From Pedobacter cryoconitis (GTDB lineage: Bacteria > Bacteroidota > Bacteroidia > Sphingobacteriales > Sphingobacteriaceae), in assembly GCF_001590605.1 (NCBI RefSeq), contig NZ_CP014504.1:744001-808000 (forward strand): a stretch of DNA of 64,000 nt, read 5' to 3'. This document shows, one piece after another, positions 26,395-35,352 of the stretch. Numbering within the stretch: position 1 is the stretch's first letter; every line of letters starts with the position of its first letter. A model generated the notes under the pieces. That model was given only the letters and a program-made list of their open reading frames with translations. It made no database searches and was not told the DNA's origin. The translations under genes and the position numbers were made by a program.

Positions 26395-27174
26395 TTACCA
26401 TTTAATTTTTTCCTTGCTGAGAAATGAAGCAATCCCTTTTTTAAAGTCTTCACTTTCTCTAACTCTTGCATTAATTTGTACCGCTAAATTCAGGCTTTTT
26501 TCCAGTTCAGGATTCGTAGTCTGACCAATGAGTTGTTTAGTCACCATTAAAGCGTTTCCGGAGGCTTCATTGCAAAGCTTTTGCGCAAAATCCTGTACCT
26601 TCTGACTAATTTCATCTTTATTTGTTACATAAGTAATCAAATTATAGGCCAGTGCTTGCGCTGCAGAGAATAAATCGCCTGTCAGCAATATCTTTTTGGC
26701 AATTGTTTCGCTGGTTTTACGCATCAGAAAGCAGGAAACGATTGCAGGAACAAAGCCCAGTTTTACTTCTGTATAGCCGAAATTCGCCTCAGGAACAGCG
26801 AAAGTAACGTCGCAAACCGTTGCCAGGCCACAGCCGCCAGCAATAGCGTGCCCTTCAACTTGTGCAATAACCACTTTGGGTAAATAATAGATTGTTGTGA
26901 ATAACGTCTTTAGATTTTGACTGTCCTGAACATTCTCTTCATGGGTATTGTTTTGTAATTGTTGTAGATAAGCAAGGTCAGCACCAGCACTGAAAACAGG
27001 GCCAATGGCCTTTAAAATGATCACTTTCACCTCTTCGTCATCAGATGCCTGCAATAAAGTCTCTGTTAAAGAACTAACCAGTTCCGGACTAAAGGCATTG
27101 CGTTTATCTGGACGGTTCAGCGAAATCGTAGCGATACGGTCGGCTACAGTATATAATATCAGTGGTGATGTCAT
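26395..27174 (-). CDS. Enoyl-CoA hydratase/isomerase family protein
   Basis: Crotonase-fold enzyme of 259 residues acting on an acyl-CoA. The start TISLNRPDKRNAFSPEL, the GPVFSAGADLAYL motif near residue 60 (CoA-binding and oxyanion loop) and EGHAIAGGCGLATVCDVTFA near 105 are the family's signature segments. The second catalytic position, in EVKLGFVPAIVS near 137, has the Gly-Phe-Val-Pro of the family with Val-Pro-Ala in place of a catalytic Glu, so the exact reaction (hydratase, isomerase or methylglutaconyl-type) is open. Confidence 0.9.
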   Translation of the reverse strand: MTSPLILYTVADRIATISLNRPDKRNAFSPELVSSLTETLLQASDDEEVKVIILKAIGPVFSAGADLAYLQQLQNNTHEENVQDSQNLKTLFTTIYYLPKVVIAQVEGHAIAGGCGLATVCDVTFAVPEANFGYTEVKLGFVPAIVSCFLMRKTSETIAKKILLTGDLFSAAQALAYNLITYVTNKDEISQKVQDFAQKLCNEASGNALMVTKQLIGQTTNPELEKSLNLAVQINARVRESEDFKKGIASFLSKEKIKW

Positions 27175-27306
27175 GTATAGCGTTATAAAATATGAGGCTT
27201 ATTTTAGTCAAAAGTAAATAAAAAATAATGCAAAGAAATGGCATATTTCACATCCTGATAAATTGACCAGCTTCTTGTTATTTACGGCAAAAACTTTCAA
27301 TTCTAT

Positions 27307-27337
27307 TTGCTTTACTAAAAATATTAGTATAATTTTG
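27307..27337 (+). promoter_or_regulatory. Promoter of the small genes at 27345 (TTG, 20-bp spacer, TAATTTTG)
   Basis: TTG at 27307-27309, 20-bp spacer and TAATTTTG at 27330-27337. The -7 box ends only 7 bases before the ATG at 27345, implying a nearly leaderless transcript. Confidence 0.6.
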
Positions 27338-27344
27338 TGGTGCT

Positions 27345-27683
27345 ATGGAAAAAGAATTCAATAAACAATTGAACAATCACCTGAATCAATGGGTACAAAA
27401 CAGTCAGTCTTCAAGCTGGTCAATTACAGCAGGGGATTTCTTTAATGTCGATGAAGATAGTTCTGTAAAAGTTAACCTGAACAAGTTGAGTGAAGGATAC
27501 AGGACGAAACAAATTGTCAATCAACCAGGTGATTATTGTAATGTATTCTTACAAGCGATAGAACCCTATCTGGTTCAGTTTTTAATTCAATTTGGTGTTA
27601 AATCTTATAAATTCAGATTTGTTTTTATTCTATTTGGCACTATAGCAAAGGATTACTTTGTGAGTACCACTAAGATGATATAA
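27345..27683 (+). CDS. Hypothetical protein, 112 residues
   Basis: I do not recognise the family. The N-terminal half is rich in Asn, Gln and Ser (MEKEFNKQLNNHLNQWVQNS); the C-terminal half is hydrophobic and aromatic (FLIQFGVKSYKFRFVFILFG) and might be one membrane helix or a buried core. It has a good promoter just ahead and is followed after 7 bases by a second small gene in a different frame. Being expressed from a proper promoter supports it as a real gene; no function can be given. Confidence 0.6.
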   Translation: MEKEFNKQLNNHLNQWVQNSQSSSWSITAGDFFNVDEDSSVKVNLNKLSEGYRTKQIVNQPGDYCNVFLQAIEPYLVQFLIQFGVKSYKFRFVFILFGTIAKDYFVSTTKMI

Positions 27684-27690
27684 AAAAAAT

Positions 27691-27900
27691 ATGATAGATT
27701 CATCCACTAATGAACAACAGCAAGCACATTTTATTGATGTCATTGTACTCATTAAGGAAGCACTGCGCCAAAATTGCTGGATTTATGAACCGCATACTGC
27801 AATGTGGTATACGCCAGAAGAATTTGGAGCTAAATATCAGGATAGTAATTTTGAACAGGGCTGGATTGAGCAGTTTAAAATTATGAATCCTGTAGATTAG
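27691..27900 (+). CDS. Hypothetical protein, 69 residues
   Basis: Small soluble protein, no family recognised. It contains WIYEPHTAMWYTPEEFGAKY near its centre, a Trp/Tyr-rich stretch, and ends FEQGWIEQFKIMNPVD. It follows the 112-residue gene after 7 bases and is probably in one transcript with it. Its stop codon (27898-27900) overlaps the comEC stop codon (27897-27899) on the other strand by two bases, so no terminator separates the two convergent genes. Confidence 0.65.
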   Translation: MIDSSTNEQQQAHFIDVIVLIKEALRQNCWIYEPHTAMWYTPEEFGAKYQDSNFEQGWIEQFKIMNPVD

Positions 27901-29969
27901 CGGAAACCTGGTTTTAAAATCAGTGTCGGTTTACTAAAATTTATAGTATCCGTCCGATGGCGCTGAATAGTATAATTCCTGTTCGTTGCGTCTACCCATA
28001 TTTCTTTGAAAGTGATAACTGATCTCAGTTCACCCATTTTTAATTGTGGCTCACCGTGTACCCAGACCGCATCAAAAACAGCTTTTTCCTTGATACCCCA
28101 ATTGTTAAAAGCAGTATCCAATAACAATACCTTGAAATTTTTAAAAAGAAGCTGATGTTCCCTGACCTGGAGAGTTTTTGAAGTCAAGGTTTCTTTCCAT
28201 TTCAGACAGGTGATTTCACGGATCTTCAATTGATCCAGTGCAGGCTGAATATGGAATTTAAATGCTGGATCGCCCGGAAGTAAATCAGTAATCAGCACAG
28301 CCTGAGTTGAGCTGATAAAAGCAACAGCATAATTTCTGTTTAAGGTAAAAGGAATGATCTTTTGCTGCCGCGCTGCACTGAGTTCACCTTTGACAAACAT
28401 CACCTGGAAGCAGCCTGCAGCAAAAAGCGAAAGTGCTAAATAGTATTTGTTTTTTTGTTGCAGGGCCATACAGCTAAAGAGCAGGAACAGGCAAAGTAAA
28501 ATGAGCTCAGTTTTTGTAAACCAGATCATATGGATGCTGGAGTAGGGGAGAGCAGCAATTTTTTCTAATCCACGGTTCATGAAAATAATCAGCCACTCAA
28601 AAAGTGGGGCTATCCAATATAAGCGAAATAGTAAGAGTAACATACCTATATACATCAAAAGTGTAACTGGAAGTACGATAAATAGATTGCTGAGAATGAA
28701 GTATACAGGAAACTGATGGAAATAATAACTGCTCAGCGGGAAAGTGAAAAGCTGTGCTGCAATGGAAAGGCTGATCAAGCTCCAGAGCTTTCTTAACCAA
28801 AGTGATTTGAAATTAATGAGCTGTTCCAGTTTTGGCTGCAGATAAATTAAGCCTGACACGGCCAGATAAGAGAGTTGGAAACCTACATCCCAAAAGAAAA
28901 AAGGATTATAAAGCAGCAGGCAGAAAGCTGAAAAATATAATACCTGATAGTTGTTTGCCTGGTTATGAACAGCCTTAGCCAGGATAAATATACTGAGCAT
29001 AATCGCCGAACGTAAAACTGAAGCGGAGCAGCCTGTTAATACAGCATAGCCCCAGATCAGGAGTAAAAGCAGCAGGACTTTGCTCCATTTTAGCCAGACT
29101 TTTCTGTCCATCCAGCCCAATGCCTGGTTAAGCACCAGATAAATAATCCCCACATGCATTCCTGAAACAGACAGCGCATGAATAGTTCCTGTTTTTGAAT
29201 AGGCTGCCAGGGTTTCTGCACTTAAATCTGCCCGGTAACCAAGGATTAACGTAGAAGCTACTGCAAAAGCATTGTCGTCTTTAATTAAACGTCTGTAAAG
29301 AGCCACCTGATTTTTCCGGAGTGCCAGTGCAAAGCTGATCAGTGCGTGTCCTGTTTTAATTTTGGAAGGAATTAATTCTTCAGGCTGAAGGAAGATTTGA
29401 TGGTGGATATTTTGCATGGCCAGCCAGGATCTGAAGTCAAATTCTGCTGGATTATAAGGAGGGGCTATTACTTTATAATGGGCAGGGATATAGTAATTTT
29501 CTCCATAATGAAGTTGGGCAGGGGAGGCTGAATCCCAGTGCAGGGCGACCAGTAAATAGCCGGATGTCTGCTGTTTTTGATGACCAGTATAGTTTGCCAG
29601 AACCCTTGCTTTAAATCTTAAAATTGAACCATGTTGCTGCGGCTCATCGGCTATTGATATGCTCAGAAAATTTGCCTGATGATGAGAAAAGTTGTTCGGA
29701 TTTTGAATCAGATTTTCATTAGCATACACAATTAAACCCAGACTGAAAAAGAGTAAATTAATCAGAATTGCCAAAAGTCTTTTGTAATGGTAAACTTTAA
29801 GTGATTTGTATAAAAAACTGATTATTAATGATAAAATAAAGATAGAAATTGCAAATATTAGTACTGGCAAATTTAATTTGGTATTATCTGCTGCGTGCAA
29901 AATCCATAATCCTATGCAAAACGGGAGCAGGATTTTTCCGAAAATACTTATGTTTTGCCGTATACGCAT
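27897..29969 (-). CDS. comEC: ComEC/Rec2 family competence protein (DNA channel)
   Basis: Inner-membrane channel that in competent bacteria moves single-stranded DNA into the cytoplasm. The 690-residue protein has several N-terminal helices, a periplasmic OB-like (DUF4131) region to about residue 200, and the Competence domain with HALSVSGMHVGIIYLVL near 262 and CSASVLRSAIMLSIF near 310. The C-terminal part after about 520 is present but does not show the HxHxDH metal motif of the metallo-beta-lactamase domain, as in other Bacteroidota ComEC. It begins directly after the stop codon of the HHH protein gene (no gap). Confidence 0.92.
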   Translation of the reverse strand: MRIRQNISIFGKILLPFCIGLWILHAADNTKLNLPVLIFAISIFILSLIISFLYKSLKVYHYKRLLAILINLLFFSLGLIVYANENLIQNPNNFSHHQANFLSISIADEPQQHGSILRFKARVLANYTGHQKQQTSGYLLVALHWDSASPAQLHYGENYYIPAHYKVIAPPYNPAEFDFRSWLAMQNIHHQIFLQPEELIPSKIKTGHALISFALALRKNQVALYRRLIKDDNAFAVASTLILGYRADLSAETLAAYSKTGTIHALSVSGMHVGIIYLVLNQALGWMDRKVWLKWSKVLLLLLLIWGYAVLTGCSASVLRSAIMLSIFILAKAVHNQANNYQVLYFSAFCLLLYNPFFFWDVGFQLSYLAVSGLIYLQPKLEQLINFKSLWLRKLWSLISLSIAAQLFTFPLSSYYFHQFPVYFILSNLFIVLPVTLLMYIGMLLLLFRLYWIAPLFEWLIIFMNRGLEKIAALPYSSIHMIWFTKTELILLCLFLLFSCMALQQKNKYYLALSLFAAGCFQVMFVKGELSAARQQKIIPFTLNRNYAVAFISSTQAVLITDLLPGDPAFKFHIQPALDQLKIREITCLKWKETLTSKTLQVREHQLLFKNFKVLLLDTAFNNWGIKEKAVFDAVWVHGEPQLKMGELRSVITFKEIWVDATNRNYTIQRHRTDTINFSKPTLILKPGFR

Positions 29970-32054
29970 TTAGAACTGATAACGCAGTTGAAGCTTGATT
30001 TCAGACTTTTGATTGCCGCTGATTTCTTCCAGTCCGGAACCTGTTTTCTCCATTCCCGGATACAGGTATACTGCATATCTTCCCCATACCCTGAGTTGCC
30101 TGGATAAGTTATAACTCAGGTTAAAATAAGACCTGATCCCTTCTCCGCTATAAATACCAGAACCCGTACCATGCAGCACGTCATCTTCGTAAGCATAGAT
30201 CCTGCTATTGTAAGATGGAGTATGAAAAAAAGCCAGCCTGAGATTCGCAGAAATTCTGGAAGACATGGGGTGGTAAGCTACATCCTGATAAAATACATAT
30301 CCATATTCAGCATTAACAGTCCCCTTTTGATACCGGGTCAGTTCAAAGCGGTTTTGCAGTGTTATTTTCCGGTTGACCTTAAATGTACTCTCCGCTCTGA
30401 AATTATCCTTCCTGAGGTCAGTTATCGGGTTCACAGGCTTGCCTGAACTTGCGTTCTGTTTGCTGTGTTTGGTTTGATAACTCAATAAGGCTTTAAACTT
30501 TTTATCTGGCTTAAAAGTAATTCGTCCGGTCAATTCATATCCTGAAGAAGCCTCATCAATTCTATACTTTGCCCATGGGAACCAAAAAATATCGCCATAG
30601 GCGGATAAAGACCACTTTTTAGTCAGATTGATATGAAAACCAGTATAAATTCCTTTCTCGTTTGCAGCTGTACTTCCTTCTCCGGCCGCTTTGTTGTAAA
30701 AACTAAGATGTTCTTTTTCATAATTACGGAAAAGAACTATCGCAGAGATACGGGGCGATAAGCTGGCCATAGCCCCGGTGAGTACTGCGGTACCACCGGG
30801 TATGCTATGCGCCACTTCACCAAAAAAATAAATATTCCGGAATGTATAGTTGTAATGAAGTCCGAGATTACTAAGTTCACGGCCAGTGAAATTATACTGT
30901 TTGTAACGTGGGGTACCCGTAATAAATCCATGCTCATAACTGGAATGGTACGCAGTAATACCAATATCTAAACTGTTTTTGTTATAGGTTAAGGCCATCC
31001 CATAAAGCAATAATCCCAGCTTTCCTTTATGCTCGTTCTCGGCTGCTGTCCGGTGTAAACCACTAGTACTGATTGCCGATAACTGCGCATTCCTGCCAGT
31101 AGATTTTGATAAGCTTGCGTCTAGTTTTCTAAGTGACAGGAAACCTGTAAAGTCAATGTTTTTTAATAAATTATAAGTTACACCAGCACCTCTGAAAAAT
31201 GAATACTCGTTAGCAGAAGTATAAGGTTTAAGTCCGGTATCTTTTTTTGCGATACCCGCTACATCATCCCCTTTTCCAAAAGATGAACCAGACCAAAGAC
31301 TTAAACCCTGACCAAATTGCAAGCTGTAATCTCCAGCAATGATCTTTTTAAACCTGCCGGATTTATAGAAGGCCAGGCTTCCCGAAATAAAGTCAAAACC
31401 ACTTTTGCTACTGCCGCTGAAAAAGCTTTCTCCGGCATCTTTTTTGGCTACGATGGAAAGTGCAGCCTGATCATTCAGATGATAGCTGTACTTCAGCAAT
31501 AGTTTTTCAGGAGTGCCCAGATATCTGCTTCCTGGCAGGTCTTTATAACCTTTTTGTTTTTCCAGCAGCCGTCCATATCTCAGGGTAAGCTCACTTAATC
31601 CTTTTCCTGCTTTACTGAAATCCAGCGGTGACTCTTCCTTCACGGTAACAAATGGGAGCAACCTGGTAATGGTCGTGATATCAAAGCCGGCTATGGCCTG
31701 AAGTTCCAGCACATCCTTTAGTTTTCCACTGAGCCGGATATGCGTGAAAAAGTTACTGATCTGTAGTGAGGAAAGAAAGAATAGCTCTTTTAGCTGCTCC
31801 GGGCTGGTTCTGTTAAGGTCTAAAGGGTGTTTCAGGTAAAAGGAAAGCTGTTCAGTCAGCTCAGAAAGATCTTCTGCTGTAAAATTCTCTGAAAGCGTTG
31901 CGGTTATTTCTTTGATTTGCACCTCTTCCTGGGCGCATGCAGTGCTGCAGGGGCAAGAAAGGACTAAGGAGAGCAATATTCCGTATCCCGGCAAAGAGAT
32001 CCTGATACTTTGCGATCCGGGACACTGGATGGAAGAATTAGCTGGCTTTGGCAT
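29970..32054 (-). CDS. Helix-hairpin-helix protein with a predicted outer-membrane beta-barrel region
   Basis: A 694-residue exported protein. A long N-terminal signal sequence (about 1-41) is followed by two helix-hairpin-helix-like segments of the ComEA type (HPLDLNRTSPEQLKELFFL near 76 and LELQAIAGFDITTITRLL near 116). From about 160 to the end the sequence is made of alternating amphipathic strands rich in Tyr, Gly, Ser and Phe and ends LQLRYQF, with the terminal Phe of outer-membrane barrels. It touches comEC without a gap. The HHH call is good; the barrel is my inference from strand pattern, length and C-terminus. Confidence 0.8.
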   Translation of the reverse strand: MPKPANSSIQCPGSQSIRISLPGYGILLSLVLSCPCSTACAQEEVQIKEITATLSENFTAEDLSELTEQLSFYLKHPLDLNRTSPEQLKELFFLSSLQISNFFTHIRLSGKLKDVLELQAIAGFDITTITRLLPFVTVKEESPLDFSKAGKGLSELTLRYGRLLEKQKGYKDLPGSRYLGTPEKLLLKYSYHLNDQAALSIVAKKDAGESFFSGSSKSGFDFISGSLAFYKSGRFKKIIAGDYSLQFGQGLSLWSGSSFGKGDDVAGIAKKDTGLKPYTSANEYSFFRGAGVTYNLLKNIDFTGFLSLRKLDASLSKSTGRNAQLSAISTSGLHRTAAENEHKGKLGLLLYGMALTYNKNSLDIGITAYHSSYEHGFITGTPRYKQYNFTGRELSNLGLHYNYTFRNIYFFGEVAHSIPGGTAVLTGAMASLSPRISAIVLFRNYEKEHLSFYNKAAGEGSTAANEKGIYTGFHINLTKKWSLSAYGDIFWFPWAKYRIDEASSGYELTGRITFKPDKKFKALLSYQTKHSKQNASSGKPVNPITDLRKDNFRAESTFKVNRKITLQNRFELTRYQKGTVNAEYGYVFYQDVAYHPMSSRISANLRLAFFHTPSYNSRIYAYEDDVLHGTGSGIYSGEGIRSYFNLSYNLSRQLRVWGRYAVYLYPGMEKTGSGLEEISGNQKSEIKLQLRYQF

Positions 32055-32102
32055 AATGAAGCCAAAGTACTGCTGATTTTATTAATTAAGTTAATTTATT
32101 AA

Positions 32103-32438
32103 TTAAATTTCGTCGTTTAACTTTAATAAGAAGTCTTTTAGTTTTTCCAGTGATGCAATGATCTTCTGGTTCTCTTTAACGTCTGCACTGTTATTCTTTA
32201 AATGATCTTTTGCACCTTTTAGTGTAAAACCTTTATCATCTACCAGGTGGAAAATGATCTTCAGATTTTCAATATCTTCCGGAGTGAAAAGACGGTTTCC
32301 TTTCTTGTTTTTCTTAGGCTGGAGAACGTCAAATTCCTTCTCATAAAAGCGGATCTGTGAGGCGTTTACATTGAACATTTCCGTCACCTCACCCATCGTA
32401 TAATACATTTTATTAATTTCCCGTTCCTTGTAAGGCAT
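32103..32438 (-). CDS. MerR family transcriptional regulator
   Basis: A 111-residue DNA-binding protein with the MerR winged helix-turn-helix at the N-terminus (MYYTMGEVTEMFNVNASQIRFYEKEF, then FTPEDIENLKIIFHLVDDKGFTL). It has only a short C-terminal coiled coil and no effector domain or Cys ligands, so it is not of the metal-sensing type. The start could also be the ATG ten codons downstream (MYYTMGEV). It precedes the HHH protein and comEC by 48 bases in the same direction and is divergent from alaS, so it may lead the competence-like operon. Confidence 0.9.
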   Translation of the reverse strand: MPYKEREINKMYYTMGEVTEMFNVNASQIRFYEKEFDVLQPKKNKKGNRLFTPEDIENLKIIFHLVDDKGFTLKGAKDHLKNNSADVKENQKIIASLEKLKDFLLKLNDEI

Positions 32439-32527
32439 ACTTCTATGTTGATATTTAGTGGTTTATAGCTTTTATGTAAAGCATTCAAATGTAAAGGGAT
32501 TTTAGTAGAATACCGCAATAAAATTTT

Positions 32528-32535
32528 AATTTTGT
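32528..32535 (+). promoter_or_regulatory. -7 element of alaS promoter
   Basis: TAATTTTG matches TAnnTTTG and ends 19 bases before the alaS ATG. Confidence 0.5.
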
Positions 32536-32554
32536 TGGATAATTTCTACTACGA

Positions 32555-35254
32555 ATGACAGCAAAAGAAATCAGACACGCCTATTTAGCATTTTTTGAAT
32601 CGAAACAACACCATATCGTTTCATCCGCACCTATCGTTGTAAAAAATGATCCGACACTGATGTTTACCAATGCAGGTATGAATCAGTTTAAAGACATTTT
32701 TTTGGGAGAGGCACCTGCCAGGTATCCAAGGGTAACCGATACACAACGTTGTTTACGGGTTTCCGGTAAACACAACGATCTTGAAGAAGTGGGGATAGAT
32801 ACCTATCACCACACTATGTTCGAGATGTTGGGGAACTGGAGTTTTGGTGACTATTTCAAGAAAGAGGCTATTGCCTGGAGCTGGGAATTATTGACAGAAG
32901 TTTATGGTATCCCTAAAGATAAATTATACGTATCTGTTTTTGAAGGAGATGAAAAAGAAGGTCTTCCAAGAGATACGGAAGCTTTCGAATTGTGGAAGCA
33001 ATATGTTCCTGAAGACCGCATTGTTTTAGGAAATAAAAAAGACAATTTCTGGGAAATGGGCGACATGGGGCCCTGTGGTCCATGTTCGGAAATCCATGTA
33101 GACTGCCGCCCTGATCATGAACGTGCAGCCACCAGCGGGAAAGAATTGGTCAATGCTGATCACCCGCAGGTGATTGAGATCTGGAACAACGTATTTATGC
33201 AGTTCAACAGATTAAAAGATGGTTCATTACAACCATTACCTGCACAACATGTGGATACCGGGATGGGCTTTGAACGCCTGGTCCGTGTATTACAGGATAA
33301 GGCTTCAAACTATGATACTGATGTATTTCAGCCACTGATCCAGTTCATCGCCAAAAAGGCTGGTATAGCTTATGGTGCTGATGAAAAAACGGATATTGCG
33401 ATGCGCGTTATGGCCGATCATATCCGTGCGATTTCATTTGTAATTGCAGACGGACAATTACCGGCAAACAATAAAGCAGGCTATGTAATCCGAAGGATTT
33501 TAAGAAGAGCTGTACGTTATGCTTATACTTTCCTTGACTTGAAAGAACCTTTCTTAAACCAACTGGTGCCTGTTCTTGCTGAACAGTTCAAAGGTGTTTT
33601 TGAGGAATTGGTTTTACAGCAGGACTTTGTTCAGAAAGTGGTTTTGGAAGAAGAGGTTTCTTTCTTAAGAACACTGGCTACAGGTATTCAGCGTTTTGAA
33701 AATTATACCGCTAAACAAGCAGATTTCCTGATGTCTGAAAATGCAATTGACCTGGAGAAATCTTTTGAAGATCCATGGGTTTACAGCATACTGAAAGATC
33801 AGATGGTGATTTCGGGTGATTTTGCTTTTGAATTGCAGGATACTTATGGGTTCCCGATTGACCTGACTGAACTGATGGCCAGGGAGAAAAGATGGAGTGT
33901 GGATATGGAAGAGTACCAGAAAAGCCTTCAGAAGCAAAAAGCAAGATCAAGAGCGGCTACAGCCATTGATACAGGCGACTGGATTACAGTTCATGATGAT
34001 CCCGAAACAGAATTTGTAGGTTATGACTTTCTGGAAATTGAAACTAAAATTTTAAAATACAGACAAGTTACTGCAAAAGGAAAAGAGCAATATCAGATCG
34101 TATTGCAGAAAACCCCTTTTTATGGCGAAAGCGGAGGCCAGGTAGGTGATACCGGCCGTCTGGAAGACCATAGCAGGATGTTCTCTATTGAAATTACAGA
34201 TACCAAAAAGGAAAATGGGGTAATCGTACATTTCGCAGATTCCTTACCTGAAGATATAGACGGTCAGTTCTGGGCTGTTGTAGATGAAGATAAGCGCGTA
34301 CAGACAAATAACAATCACTCGGCGACACATTTATTGCACGCGGCACTAAAGAGCGTCCTTGGTGACCATGTGAATCAAAAGGGATCTTTGGTGAATGCTG
34401 ATTACCTGCGTTTCGATTTCTCTCACTTCACAAAGATTACTGAGGATGAATTAGCAGCAATTGAGCATATCGTTAACAAAAGAGTAAGAGACAACATCGC
34501 TTTAAAAGAGCAAAGACTTGTTCCTTATGAAGAAGCATTGTCGAGTGGGGTAACTGCTTTATTCGGAGAAAAATATGGTGATTTTGTTCGGATCATTACT
34601 TTCGATGATAATTATTCAAAGGAATTATGTGGCGGTACACACGTTCAGGCAACTGGTCAGATTGGTTACTTTAAGATCATTTCTGAGAGTGCTGTAGCTG
34701 CAGGTGTAAGACGTATCGAAGCAATTACAGCAGATCGTGCAGAAGAGTATGTAGTTAACCAGGATAAAGAAATAAGCCAGTTAAAAGCATTGCTTAAAGG
34801 AAATAAAGACCTGACTGCTGCGGTTACTGCTTTGATTGAAGAAAATAACAAGCTTAAAAAAGAGGCTGAAAAAGCAGTTGTAGAGCGTTCAGGAAATCTT
34901 AAACATGAAATCGTTCACCATATGAAAACGATCAACGGCATCAATATGATAGCTGTTCATGTGGATCTTCCCAGTGCAGATGCAGTGAAGAACCTGGCTT
35001 TTTCAATCAAGGATATCGTAGATAACCTATACCTTGTTTTCACGACACTGATCGATGACAAACCAGGGATCAGTGTCATGTTATCTGATAATCTGGTGGC
35101 GGATAAAAAACTCAATGCCTCGAATATGGTTAGAGAATTAGCTAAAGATATTCAGGGCGGCGGTGGAGGCCAGCCTTTCTACGCTACTGCCGGAGGAAAA
35201 AATAAAGATGGATTAGCTAAGGTGCTGGAAAAAGCGGCAACTTTAATTCAGTAA
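32555..35254 (+). CDS. alaS: Alanyl-tRNA synthetase
   Basis: Charges tRNA-Ala and edits mischarged Ser/Gly. At 899 residues it is full length. Class II core motifs include FTNAGMNQFKDIFLG near residue 35, the HNDLEEVG segment near 72 and MGDMGPCGPCSEIH near 170. The editing domain has HSATHLLHAAL near 588 (zinc-binding His pair) and CGGTH near 692 (the zinc Cys and His). The C-terminal C-Ala domain ends with GGGGGQPFYATAGG. A terminator follows. Confidence 0.98.
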   Translation: MTAKEIRHAYLAFFESKQHHIVSSAPIVVKNDPTLMFTNAGMNQFKDIFLGEAPARYPRVTDTQRCLRVSGKHNDLEEVGIDTYHHTMFEMLGNWSFGDYFKKEAIAWSWELLTEVYGIPKDKLYVSVFEGDEKEGLPRDTEAFELWKQYVPEDRIVLGNKKDNFWEMGDMGPCGPCSEIHVDCRPDHERAATSGKELVNADHPQVIEIWNNVFMQFNRLKDGSLQPLPAQHVDTGMGFERLVRVLQDKASNYDTDVFQPLIQFIAKKAGIAYGADEKTDIAMRVMADHIRAISFVIADGQLPANNKAGYVIRRILRRAVRYAYTFLDLKEPFLNQLVPVLAEQFKGVFEELVLQQDFVQKVVLEEEVSFLRTLATGIQRFENYTAKQADFLMSENAIDLEKSFEDPWVYSILKDQMVISGDFAFELQDTYGFPIDLTELMAREKRWSVDMEEYQKSLQKQKARSRAATAIDTGDWITVHDDPETEFVGYDFLEIETKILKYRQVTAKGKEQYQIVLQKTPFYGESGGQVGDTGRLEDHSRMFSIEITDTKKENGVIVHFADSLPEDIDGQFWAVVDEDKRVQTNNNHSATHLLHAALKSVLGDHVNQKGSLVNADYLRFDFSHFTKITEDELAAIEHIVNKRVRDNIALKEQRLVPYEEALSSGVTALFGEKYGDFVRIITFDDNYSKELCGGTHVQATGQIGYFKIISESAVAAGVRRIEAITADRAEEYVVNQDKEISQLKALLKGNKDLTAAVTALIEENNKLKKEAEKAVVERSGNLKHEIVHHMKTINGINMIAVHVDLPSADAVKNLAFSIKDIVDNLYLVFTTLIDDKPGISVMLSDNLVADKKLNASNMVRELAKDIQGGGGGQPFYATAGGKNKDGLAKVLEKAATLIQ

Positions 35255-35274
35255 GCAAACCAACCATTTCATAT

Positions 35275-35319
35275 AAAAACGGGCTGTCTCTTTTCTTTAG
35301 ATTTAGAGGGCCCGTTTTT
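35275..35319. terminator. Terminator after alaS
   Basis: Arms AAAAACGGGC (35275-35284) and GCCCGTTTTT (35310-35319) with an inner partial stem; the right arm ends in five T. It also faces the end of the minus-strand lipoprotein gene at 35353. Confidence 0.75.
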
Positions 35320-35352
35320 GTATAGTTAGTAATTGCGCGCTGCATTGAAAAG

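Noticed and set aside
27345..27900. One gene broken by a frameshift
   Set aside because: Both frames have their own start and stop codons, a 7-base gap and no sign of continuity of content; two separate genes explain it better.
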